Below, piece after piece: positions 57,163-64,000 of a stretch of 64,000 bases of DNA (positions are counted from its first letter, which is position 1; every line of letters starts with the position of its first letter). A program made the position numbers and the translations under genes. The stretch is from Maritimibacter alkaliphilus HTCC2654 (GTDB lineage: Bacteria > Pseudomonadota > Alphaproteobacteria > Rhodobacterales > Rhodobacteraceae): contig NZ_CH902578.1 of NCBI RefSeq assembly GCF_000152805.1, positions 1,487,927-1,551,926 on the forward strand. The letters are read 5' to 3'. The notes under the pieces are model-generated. The model saw nothing but the letters and a program-made list of their open reading frames with translations, ran no database searches and was not told the DNA's origin.

Positions 57163-58249
57163 CGGCCACGCTCCCTTTGAACTCGCCGATCAGATGCGCG
57201 ACACGGCGGCAGGACGGCTCGTCCCCCACGGTGATGCGAAGGCAATGGGGCAGTTTGTATCCCGCCACCTTGCGCACGATGATTCCGTTCGCTTTCAGAT
57301 AGTTGTCGACCGCGTCGGCCTCTTTCTCATCGGTGAACCGCGCCAGCACGAAATTCGCGCAGGAGGTGTCCGAGGGCACGCCATGTTCCGCCAGTGCCTC
57401 GGCCATCCAGGCCCGCAGGCGGGCGTTTTCGGCGCGGCATTTGTCCACATGCGCGCGGTCGCGCACGGCGGCTTCGGCCACCGCAAGCTGGGTCGAGGAC
57501 AGGTTGAAGGGGCCGCGGATGCGGTTCAGCACGTCGATGACCTCTTTCTGGGCATAACCCCAGCCGATGCGCAGGCCGCCCAGCCCGTAGATCTTCGAAA
57601 AGGTGCGCGTCATCACCACGTTCGGGTGACGTTCGACCAGCGAGGCACCGCCATCGAAACCCTCGACATATTCGGCATAGGCCCCGTCGAGCACCAGCAC
57701 CACGTTGCCGGGCAGTTCACGCGCAAGACGGGCGAGTTCCTTTTGCCCGACCATCGTGCCGGTCGGGTTCGCGGGGTTCGCGATGAACACGATCCGGGTC
57801 TTGGCGGTCACCGCGCGCAGGATCTGGTCCACGTCCACCACGCGCTCGCGCTCGGGCACCTCGACAGGCTTCGCCCCCGCCGCGCGGGCCGAAATCTTGT
57901 ACATCGAAAAGCCGTGCTCGGTGTAGATCACCTCGTCGCGCGGACCCGCATAGGCCTGACAGAGGAAGGTGATGATCTCGTCCGAGCCGACGCCGCAGAT
58001 GATCCGCTCGGGGTCGAGTCCATGCACCTCGCCGATGGCGAAACGCAGGCTGGCGTGGTCCGTGTTCGGATAGCGGTGGAGGTAGTGACCCGAACGCCCA
58101 TAGGCTTCGATGGCTTTCTCGGACGGACCCAGCGGGTTCTCGTTCGACGAAAGCTTCACGACGTTGTCGACGCCATCGACTTTGGACGCGCCGCTTTCGT
58201 AAAGCTTGATGTCCATGATGCCGGGCTGCGGCTTGGGTGTCTTGGTCAT
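57152..58249 (-). CDS. hisC: Histidinol-phosphate aminotransferase
   Basis: A 365-residue PLP enzyme acting in histidine synthesis and, in this operon, likely in tyrosine/phenylalanine transamination. Landmarks are [47 protein letters not shown] and the PLP lysine in [20 protein letters not shown]. The ATG at 58249 is preceded by GGGGATGGAA, a better ribosome site than for the ATG six bases upstream. Overlaps tyrC. A diverged relative is at 4425-5534. Confidence 0.93.
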   Translation of the reverse strand: MTKTPKPQPGIMDIKLYESGASKVDGVDNVVKLSSNENPLGPSEKAIEAYGRSGHYLHRYPNTDHASLRFAIGEVHGLDPERIICGVGSDEIITFLCQAYAGPRDEVIYTEHGFSMYKISARAAGAKPVEVPERERVVDVDQILRAVTAKTRIVFIANPANPTGTMVGQKELARLARELPGNVVLVLDGAYAEYVEGFDGGASLVERHPNVVMTRTFSKIYGLGGLRIGWGYAQKEVIDVLNRIRGPFNLSSTQLAVAEAAVRDRAHVDKCRAENARLRAWMAEALAEHGVPSDTSCANFVLARFTDEKEADAVDNYLKANGIIVRKVAGYKLPHCLRITVGDEPSCRRVAHLIGEFKGSVADAG

Positions 58250-58357
58250 TTCCATCCCCGGGGTTGAGGCCCCTGTCTTAGCGACCATCCGGGCGCGGGG
58301 CCAGACTATTCGGGGGGGCGGCGGGCCAGACGACCCGCCGACTGTGCGCTTGGAGCC

Positions 58358-58735
58358 TCAGGAGGTCTTCACCTGCGGCGCGCCCGTGGACATATCGGTC
58401 CCGAGATAGGGCTGGCCTGCCTGTTTCCAGTTGGCGAACCCACCTTCGAGATGCGCGATCTTCTCGAATTTCTTGCTCAGACAGATTTCGGCGGCCTTGC
58501 GCGAGCGCATACCGGAGCCGCAATACAGCACGACATGCTTGCCAAGGCCCGCAGGCAGCGCCTTTTTCGAGATATGGCTCATGGGCGCGAGAAGCGCGTC
58601 CTCGATGCTTTCGAACATGTATTCGGCCGGGGTGCGCACGTCGATCAGCACGATGGTCTCGTCCGCAAGTCCCTGCGCCACCTCCTGCGGGGTCCATGTT
58701 TCCAGCGTCTTGCCATTCACGTCTTCGGTTTTCAT
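58358..58735 (-). CDS. Rhodanese-like domain protein, cytosolic
   Basis: A 125-residue single-domain rhodanese without a signal peptide: VLIDVRTPAEYMFESIEDAL, the active-site loop VVLYCGSGMRSRKAAE with the catalytic Cys, and HLEGGFANWKQAGQPY. It could carry sulfane sulfur in cytosolic sulfur metabolism. Unlike the copy at 2279 it is not exported. Single gene. Confidence 0.88.
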   Translation of the reverse strand: MKTEDVNGKTLETWTPQEVAQGLADETIVLIDVRTPAEYMFESIEDALLAPMSHISKKALPAGLGKHVVLYCGSGMRSRKAAEICLSKKFEKIAHLEGGFANWKQAGQPYLGTDMSTGAPQVKTS

Positions 58736-58847
58736 CGGGTTTCTCCTGTGATCTGTTTCACGGCACCTAAGCACGCGGGCGCCGCCGGAAAAGACCCAAT
58801 CAGTTTTTTGAATGTTTTAGGACGCCTCACCGGATCGGGACAAAGAC

Positions 58848-59171
58848 ATGACACTTGCCGTTTATCTTGCCGCTGCCCTCGCCGAAATCGCCGGATGCTT
58901 CGCGATCTGGGCCTGGGCACGGTCCGGGGCGCCGGTCTGGTGGCTGGCGCCGGGCATCCTGTCGCTGGCCCTCTTCGCTTGGCTCCTGACCCTGTCGCCC
59001 GCTGGTTTCGCCGGGCGGGCCTATGCGGCCTATGGCGGGGTCTACATCCTCGCCTCGCTGGGCTGGCTGTGGCTCGTCGAACGTCAGGCCCCGGATCGGT
59101 GGGATGTCCTTGGTGCCGCCCTATGCCTCGTCGGTGCGGGCGTCATCCTGTTCGCGCCGCGCGGGGCCTGA
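58848..59171 (+). CDS. YnfA family (UPF0060) small membrane protein
   Basis: A 107-residue four-helix membrane protein resembling YnfA and small multidrug resistance proteins: [16 protein letters not shown] with the conserved Glu in helix 1, [19 protein letters not shown] and [20 protein letters not shown] weak exporter role is suggested for YnfA relatives; it is unproven here. Divergent from the rhodanese gene. Confidence 0.88.
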   Translation: MTLAVYLAAALAEIAGCFAIWAWARSGAPVWWLAPGILSLALFAWLLTLSPAGFAGRAYAAYGGVYILASLGWLWLVERQAPDRWDVLGAALCLVGAGVILFAPRGA

Positions 59172-59192
59172 GCCCCGGCACCGCGCGCACGC

Positions 59193-60617
59193 TCAGGCGC
59201 CCATCCGTTCCAGCACGTTTGCAAACGCCCAAGGTTCGCTTTCGACAAGTTCTTCGGGGAAATGGCTCTGCCGATCGGTCAGCGGAGTCCAATCCGTGTA
59301 ATGCGCCTCGACCGGGCCGAGATAGGGCATCTGCACCTCAAGGCACCGGCGATGGTCCATCTCGTCGGTCTCGACGATCCCCGCCTCGGGGTTCTCGAGC
59401 GCCCAGACCATCCCCGCGAGCACGGCGGAGGAAACCTGAAGCCCGGTCGCGTTCTGCTTGGGGGCAAGCCCCTTGGTCTCTTCGTTGGACAGGCGCGAGC
59501 CGAACCACATGGCGTTCTTGGCGTGCCCGTAGAGCAGCACGCCCAGCTCGTCGATCCCGCCCGGCTCGATCTCGTCCACGTCGAGAATGTGATGCACGTC
59601 CTGCACCTGACCCGAGCCGAACATCTCGTGCAGCGACAGCACGGCGTCGTCGCAGGGGTGGTACGCATAGTGGACGGTGGGGCGGAACTCCGGGTCGTCG
59701 CCCGCGCCCACGGTGTAATAATCCGCGATCGACACGGCCTCGTTATGGGTGACGAGAAAGCCGAACTGCGGGCCGGGGGTGGGGCACCATGTGCGGATGC
59801 GGGTGTTCGCGCCGGGCTGTTCCAGCCAGATCGCGGATTTGCACCCGGTCTTCTGGCGGTGTCCGTTCGGGGGGAACCACGGCTCGAACGTGCCCCAGCC
59901 CAGTTCGGCGGGCTGGAACCCTTCCGCGATAAAGCCCTCGACCGACCATGTGTTGACGAAATGGCCCGGCTGGCGCGGCTCGGTGCGCACCTGCGTGTCG
60001 CGCTCGGCGATATGCACGCCCTTGACGCCAAGCGTCTGCATCAGCGCCGCCCATTCGCCGCGCGACTTGGGGTCGGCTTCTGCCCCGAGGTCTTCGGCCA
60101 GACGCAGAAGCGCGGCTTTGACGAACCAGCTCACCATGCCGGGGTTCGCCCCGCAGCAGGACACGGCGGTCGTCCCGCCGGGATTGGCCGCCTTTTCGTC
60201 CCGCACCTTCTGGCGTAGGGCATAGTTGGTGCGCGCCGCGTTATCCTCGGTATCGAAGTAGAAGCCCGCCCACGGCTCGACCACGGTGTCGATGTAGAGC
60301 ACGCCATGTTCGCGGCAGAACTTCATCAGGTCGAGCGACGAGGTATCGACCGACAGGTTCACCACGAACCCCTTGCCGTCCTCGAACAGCCCGCCCAGCA
60401 CGTCCTTGTAATTGTCCGGCGTCAGCGTTTCCGCGACATGGGCATAGCCCGTCTCCCGCGCCGCCGCCCCGTTCGCCTCTCCCGGTTCGATGATCGTGAG
60501 CTTCGATGTGTCGAAGTCGAAATGACGCTCGATCAGGGGCAAGGTTCCCTGCCCGATGGAGCCGAAACCGATCATGATGACGGGGCCGTCGATGCGGGCG
60601 TAGATGGGGTGGGACAT
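59193..60617 (-). CDS. hss: Homospermidine synthase
   Basis: The NAD-dependent enzyme makes sym-homospermidine from putrescine (or from spermidine plus putrescine). The 474-residue protein shows the Rossmann loop VIMIGFGSIGQGTLPLIERH, the DTVVEPWAGFY segment, VSCCGANPGMVSWFVKAAL and the central EPWFPPNGHRQKTGCKSAIW region characteristic of bacterial Hss. Ornithine decarboxylase at 22966-24117 can supply putrescine, so homospermidine is the expected main long polyamine. ATG at 60617. Single gene next to rpsD. Confidence 0.94.
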   Translation of the reverse strand: MSHPIYARIDGPVIMIGFGSIGQGTLPLIERHFDFDTSKLTIIEPGEANGAAARETGYAHVAETLTPDNYKDVLGGLFEDGKGFVVNLSVDTSSLDLMKFCREHGVLYIDTVVEPWAGFYFDTEDNAARTNYALRQKVRDEKAANPGGTTAVSCCGANPGMVSWFVKAALLRLAEDLGAEADPKSRGEWAALMQTLGVKGVHIAERDTQVRTEPRQPGHFVNTWSVEGFIAEGFQPAELGWGTFEPWFPPNGHRQKTGCKSAIWLEQPGANTRIRTWCPTPGPQFGFLVTHNEAVSIADYYTVGAGDDPEFRPTVHYAYHPCDDAVLSLHEMFGSGQVQDVHHILDVDEIEPGGIDELGVLLYGHAKNAMWFGSRLSNEETKGLAPKQNATGLQVSSAVLAGMVWALENPEAGIVETDEMDHRRCLEVQMPYLGPVEAHYTDWTPLTDRQSHFPEELVESEPWAFANVLERMGA

Positions 60618-60715
60618 GGGCACTCCTTCGATCACGGGTTGGTCCCCCGTATGGCAAATGCGGGCCGCGGGGGGAAGGGCCGGACCCGATGACGCACAGG
60701 ACCAGCCGCCACGAA

Positions 60716-60744
60716 AAAGGGCCGCCCCAACCGGGCGGCCCTTT
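60716..60744 (-). terminator. Rho-independent terminator of rpsD
   Basis: AAAGGGCCGCCC and GGGCGGCCCTTT form a 12-bp stem with a 5-base loop, and a T-run on the minus strand, 20 bases after the rpsD stop. Confidence 0.85.
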
Positions 60745-60764
60745 CGCATTCGGGTCGGCTCAGA

Positions 60765-61385
60765 TCAGTTCTGAGCGTAGAATTCGATGACGAGGTTCGG
60801 TTCCATCATGACCGGGTACGGCACGTCCGAGAGGCCCGGAGTGCGCACGAAGGTCGCCTTCATCTTGGAGTGGTCGACTTCGAGGTAGTCGGGCACGTCA
60901 CGCTCGGGCAGCTGCGAGGCTTCCAGAACGATGGCGAGCTGCTTGGACTTCTCGCGGACCTCGATCACGTCGCCTTCCTTCACGCGGTAGGACGGGATGT
61001 TGACGCGCTGGCCGTTCACCATCACATGCGCGTGGTTCACGAACTGGCGGGCGGCGAAGATGGTCGGCACGAACTTGGCGCGGTAGACGACGGCGTCGAG
61101 GCGGCGCTCGAGCAGGCCGATCAGGTTCTCACCGGTGTCGCCCTTCAGACGCTCGGCTTCCGCGAAGATGCGGCGGAACTGCTTTTCGGTCATGTCGCCA
61201 TAGTAGCCCTTGAGCTTCTGCTTGGCGCGAAGCTGAAGGCCGAAGTCGGACATTTTGCCCTTGCGGCGCTGGCCGTGCTGGCCGGGGCCGTATTCGCGGC
61301 GGTTCACCGGGGATTTCGGACGGCCCCAGATGTTTTCGCCCATGCGGCGGTCGATCTTGTACTTGGCAGACGTGCGTTTGGTCAC
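60765..61385 (-). CDS. rpsD: 30S ribosomal protein S4
   Basis: S4 is a primary 16S rRNA binder that nucleates 30S assembly. The 206-residue protein has the N-terminal basic region ([17 protein letters not shown]) and the S4 RNA-binding domain ([39 protein letters not shown]). It starts with GTG at 61385, with GGAG eight bases upstream. It is monocistronic here rather than within the alpha operon, as usual in alphaproteobacteria, and is preceded by a long leader. Confidence 0.97.
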   Translation of the reverse strand: MTKRTSAKYKIDRRMGENIWGRPKSPVNRREYGPGQHGQRRKGKMSDFGLQLRAKQKLKGYYGDMTEKQFRRIFAEAERLKGDTGENLIGLLERRLDAVVYRAKFVPTIFAARQFVNHAHVMVNGQRVNIPSYRVKEGDVIEVREKSKQLAIVLEASQLPERDVPDYLEVDHSKMKATFVRTPGLSDVPYPVMMEPNLVIEFYAQN

Positions 61386-61630
61386 GGCTGATCTCCTTTA
61401 TAGGTGGCATTTCGACCTGATCCGAAAACCGGTTCCCACTTTTCGGGTCGAAATCGCGAAGCGGTTTCAACCGTGGGGCGCGGTGGCCGGGGGCCTCGTG
61501 CCGTTGTAAAGGGCGTTGTCCTCTCCCCGGACTGGGCCTTGCGGGTCCAGCGATCCGGGTTGACAGGTTTCCCCTTGCGGGGTCCACCAACACCAATGAA
61601 ATACGGCCCCCGAAAGGGCCGAATGGCGGG
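61386..61630 (-). promoter_or_regulatory. Long structured 5' leader of rpsD
   Basis: About 240 bases separate the predicted promoter from the rpsD start. The region holds a stem CCGAAAA/TTTTCGG (61422-61428 with 61440-61446, 11-base loop) and a CGGCCC/GGGCCG stem at 61604-61621. No coding frame is convincing. A leader of this length before a gene known to autoregulate in other bacteria may contain an S4-binding control element. Confidence 0.4.
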
Positions 61631-61658
61631 CTTATAGCCGTGTTTGGGCAGGAGTCAA
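61631..61658 (-). promoter_or_regulatory. Putative promoter of rpsD
   Basis: On the minus strand TTGACT (61653-61658) and TATAAG (61631-61636) with a 16-base spacer, near the housekeeping consensus. The 200 bases between it and rsgA show no other clear signal. Confidence 0.6.
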
Positions 61659-61859
61659 CGCCTTCGCGCCACGCTTTACCTTTTGCGCGGATCGGCTATC
61701 CTCACCCCGGATACGATGGAGCTTTGATGATTTGATCCGGCAGGGAGGCAAAGGGCCTCCCGGTGCACAGACCGCCGAAGATCAAGCCGCCGGTGATCGG
61801 TGGCCCGGTGGGGGTGCGCGAAACCTTCCCTTCTTTTCGTATCGAAAGACCCCAAGACA

Positions 61860-62936
61860 ATGACACGGGACTATTCAAAGTTCTCTCTCGGTGGCGCCCC
61901 TGCGCCCCGCCCTGCCCTGTCGCCGCTTCAGGCGCTGGGCTGGCAGCCGTTCTTTTCCGCACAGATCGACGCCGATGACATGCAGGCGCATCCGCCCGTC
62001 CGCGTCACCGCCGTTCATCGCAGCGGGCTTGCCGTGCGCGGCGACGGGATCGAGGCCGTTCTACCCCCCGATGCCGAGGTGACGGTGGGCGACTGGCTGC
62101 TCTATGACGCCGAACGACCGGGGGCGAGCCGGCTTCTGGACCGTAAGAGCCTGATCCAGCGCCGCGCGGCGGGGCATGAGGTGCGCCAGCAGTTGATCGC
62201 CGCCAACATCGAAACGGCCTTCATCGTCACCTCGTGCAATGCCGACTTCAACGTCGCGCGGCTGGAACGGTATCTGGCCCTCGCCTTCGAGGCCGGGATC
62301 GACCCGGTGATCCTGCTCACCAAAGCCGACATGGCCGAGGATGTGGCGGATTACGTCGATCAGGCCACCGCCATTTCCGACCGCGTGCCGGTGGTGGCGC
62401 TGGATGCACGGGGCGATGCGCCGCGCAAAAAGCTCGCCCCCTGGACCAAGCCGGGGCGCACCGTCGCCTTTCTGGGGTCGTCGGGCGTGGGCAAATCCAC
62501 CCTGACCAACGCGCTGGCGGGCGGCGATCTGATCGAGACGCAGGGCATCCGCGAAGACGACGCGAAGGGGCGCCACACTACCACGCACCGGGAACTGCAC
62601 GTCATCGCGGGCGGCCCGGTGGTGCTGGACACGCCGGGCATGCGGGAAATCCAGCTTTCGGACGCGGCCGACGGGATCGCGGCGGTCTTTGCGGATATCG
62701 AGGCGCTGACGACCCGCTGCCGGTTCCGCGATTGCGCGCATGAGACCGAGCCGGGCTGCGCGGTGAAAGCCGCCATCGAGGCGGGCGACCTCGATCCCGA
62801 CAGGCTCACCCGCTGGCGCAAGCTCGCCGCCGAGGAACTGCACAACAGCGAAAGCATCGCCGAACGGCGGGCACGGGAGAAAGGCTTCGCCCGGCACGTG
62901 AAGCGCGTGGTGAACGAAAAGCCGAACCGCCGCTAG
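61860..62936 (+). CDS. rsgA: Ribosome small subunit-dependent GTPase A
   Basis: RsgA is a late 30S assembly factor that releases RbfA. The 358-residue protein has an N-terminal OB-fold (about 45-110) and the circularly permuted GTPase: the G4-type LLTKADM comes before G1 FLGSSGVGKSTLTNAL, then the switch TTTHRELH and G3 LDTPGMRE. The zinc site is CRFRDCAHETEPGC near the C-terminus. ATG at 61860. It shares the ribosome theme with the divergent rpsD. Confidence 0.95.
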   Translation: MTRDYSKFSLGGAPAPRPALSPLQALGWQPFFSAQIDADDMQAHPPVRVTAVHRSGLAVRGDGIEAVLPPDAEVTVGDWLLYDAERPGASRLLDRKSLIQRRAAGHEVRQQLIAANIETAFIVTSCNADFNVARLERYLALAFEAGIDPVILLTKADMAEDVADYVDQATAISDRVPVVALDARGDAPRKKLAPWTKPGRTVAFLGSSGVGKSTLTNALAGGDLIETQGIREDDAKGRHTTTHRELHVIAGGPVVLDTPGMREIQLSDAADGIAAVFADIEALTTRCRFRDCAHETEPGCAVKAAIEAGDLDPDRLTRWRKLAAEELHNSESIAERRAREKGFARHVKRVVNEKPNRR

Positions 62937-62937
62937 G

Positions 62938-63990
62938 TCAGACCCCGGCGCCCATGATCGCCGCCTCGGCCTGCGAAAGAAGACGCCGCGCCGGGGCGGA
63001 ATAGCCCTCGGGCCGCGTTTCAAGCGACGGGATCGCACCGAACAGGCGCTCGCGCTGAACCTGCTCGACCGCCTCCAGCGCCTCGCCCTCGGGCAGGAAA
63101 CTTTCGGTCTCGAGCCCGTTGGCAAAGACGACTTCATGGTTCGCGAGAAGCAGGTGGATATAGGTCACCTGCGTCACCGTGTGATCGCGCGTCACCATCC
63201 GGTCGTCGATCAGGTCGCGGGCCGCCACCAGCACCTCGTTCGTGCCAAACAGCGCCTGCGCCTTGCGGCCCTTGAGAAGCATACGGTGGGCGGGCGACAC
63301 CATCAGGTCGCCGTCCGGGCGGTCGACGCCCAGCGCACCCCGGCGCACGCGGATCGGGCGGAATTCCGGCATGGCGTAAAGCCGCGCGCCGGAGATACGC
63401 TTTTCACCGACCCAAAGCACCTCCTGCAACCCGTTGTCCTTGGTCTGGATGCGGGCGCCTTCGCGAATGTCCTCGACCGCCACGTCGCCCTCGCCGGTGC
63501 GGATGCGGGTGCCGGGGGTGAAACAGATGACGCCGGTCGGCTGGTCGGTCAACCGGTTCGTCTCGGCCGCCTCCATCGTCGCCTGCACGACCCAAAGATC
63601 GCAGTCCGACGGCGGAAGCCCATCCAGAAACATCAGAAGCGTCTCATGGGCCGACGCGCCATCGACCAGCATCACCGGCCAACTCTCGAACCCGTCCGTG
63701 ACCACGAAGCCCAGATCGAAGAGCGTGTCGTCCTTGGGCGTCTCCGCTTCGGGAACGTCACAGGAATTCAGAAACCGACGCACCTTGCGCGCCGCCCGTT
63801 TACGTAGGTCCGCCTCTCTCCCACCGAGGTCCAGCCGGATGACGTCCTGCGGTCCATCGACCCGCATCGCCCGTCCGCTCCACCGCCAGCTTGCCCCAAC
63901 GCCCAGCGCGTCTCGCGGTGCCTGTGCGAGACCGTCTACTTCCGTCTGAGACCAGGAGATGACGAACGAGCCCAATATGCCCGTTCTCAT
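62938..63990 (-). CDS. Hint-domain protein
   Basis: A 350-residue protein with a central Hint (intein/hedgehog-like) domain starting at CFTPGTRIRTGEGDVAVEDI and including DGLQEVLWVGEKRI, VSPAHRMLL and LLLANHEVVFANGLETESFL. In Rhodobacteraceae such proteins are common, often at the ends of secreted calcium-binding proteins. The N-terminal 160 residues are not recognised and lack RTX repeats. The Cys at the Hint start could allow self-cleavage. The ATG at 63990 is ten bases from the window edge and the frame stays open beyond, so the true start may lie outside. Confidence 0.75.
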   Translation of the reverse strand: MRTGILGSFVISWSQTEVDGLAQAPRDALGVGASWRWSGRAMRVDGPQDVIRLDLGGREADLRKRAARKVRRFLNSCDVPEAETPKDDTLFDLGFVVTDGFESWPVMLVDGASAHETLLMFLDGLPPSDCDLWVVQATMEAAETNRLTDQPTGVICFTPGTRIRTGEGDVAVEDIREGARIQTKDNGLQEVLWVGEKRISGARLYAMPEFRPIRVRRGALGVDRPDGDLMVSPAHRMLLKGRKAQALFGTNEVLVAARDLIDDRMVTRDHTVTQVTYIHLLLANHEVVFANGLETESFLPEGEALEAVEQVQRERLFGAIPSLETRPEGYSAPARRLLSQAEAAIMGAGV

Positions 63991-64000
63991 GCCTGTATGC

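Overview
The window is 64 kb of GC-rich, densely coded chromosome from an alphaproteobacterium, almost certainly a member of the Rhodobacteraceae (roseobacter type). The pointers are a Mn-dependent PpaC pyrophosphatase, the HAD-IIA/MaoC pair, homospermidine synthase, a LexA box of the alphaproteobacterial GTTC-N7-GTTC form, CtrA-type TTAACC-N5-TTAACC sites, a CIRCE-controlled groESL operon, an aa3 cytochrome oxidase subunit I followed by a DUF2244 gene, and an extragenic repeat occurring four times. The genus cannot be read from the sequence. I see no rRNA, CRISPR array, insertion sequence or prophage. One tRNA, tRNA-Leu(GAG), is present.

Layout. 0-8.5 kb: a broken RND efflux gene ending at a repeat, a DUF2161 nuclease-like gene, ppaC, a rhodanese, HAD and MaoC enzymes, a PLP aminotransferase, xseA, a DJ-1/PfpI protein and a glycine-rich-domain-like protein. 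8.5-20.6 kb: purD and small envelope proteins, a 2Fe-2S ferredoxin, a LexA-boxed orphan OB-fold gene resembling the end of DnaE2, prmA, a lipase-like hydrolase with a bactofilin-like membrane protein, groESL, a thioesterase and a DUF2235 hydrolase. 20.6-30.8 kb: an orphan CO/xanthine-dehydrogenase-type large subunit, ornithine decarboxylase with a divergent Lrp regulator, pgm, valS and ribF. 30.8-36.7 kb: a surface-glycan island with two sulfotransferases, a two-domain glycosyltransferase and a GDP-mannose 3,5-epimerase homolog, interrupted by the tRNA and a DUF2306 gene. 36.8-48.8 kb: a membrane LytTR regulator, lipB, a TbpB-like lipoprotein, cytochrome c2, ctaD, an MFS exporter, a polymer glycosyltransferase, a yqeY-like gene and carA. 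48.8-64 kb: a glycosyltransferase with a predicted c-di-GMP-binding (MshEN) N-terminus, a GntR regulator, a pyrimidine nucleotidase, a ubiquinone hydroxylase, a class V aminotransferase, an extensin-family protein, tyrC-hisC, homospermidine synthase, rpsD, rsgA and a Hint-domain protein.

How the genes work together. Most are housekeeping genes. The most distinctive theme is cell-surface polysaccharide. Pgm supplies glucose-1-phosphate. The epimerase should give GDP-L-galactose or GDP-L-gulose, and its neighbour has a fucosyltransferase-like domain able in principle to use such a donor. Two sulfotransferases flank them, and a c-di-GMP-linked GT2 synthase lies 14 kb away. Both the island and the GT2 gene carry perfect CtrA-type direct repeats upstream. 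This suggests a CtrA/c-di-GMP-controlled sulfated L-galactose-type glycan, which is inference and untested. A second theme is polyamines: ornithine decarboxylase makes putrescine and homospermidine synthase converts it.
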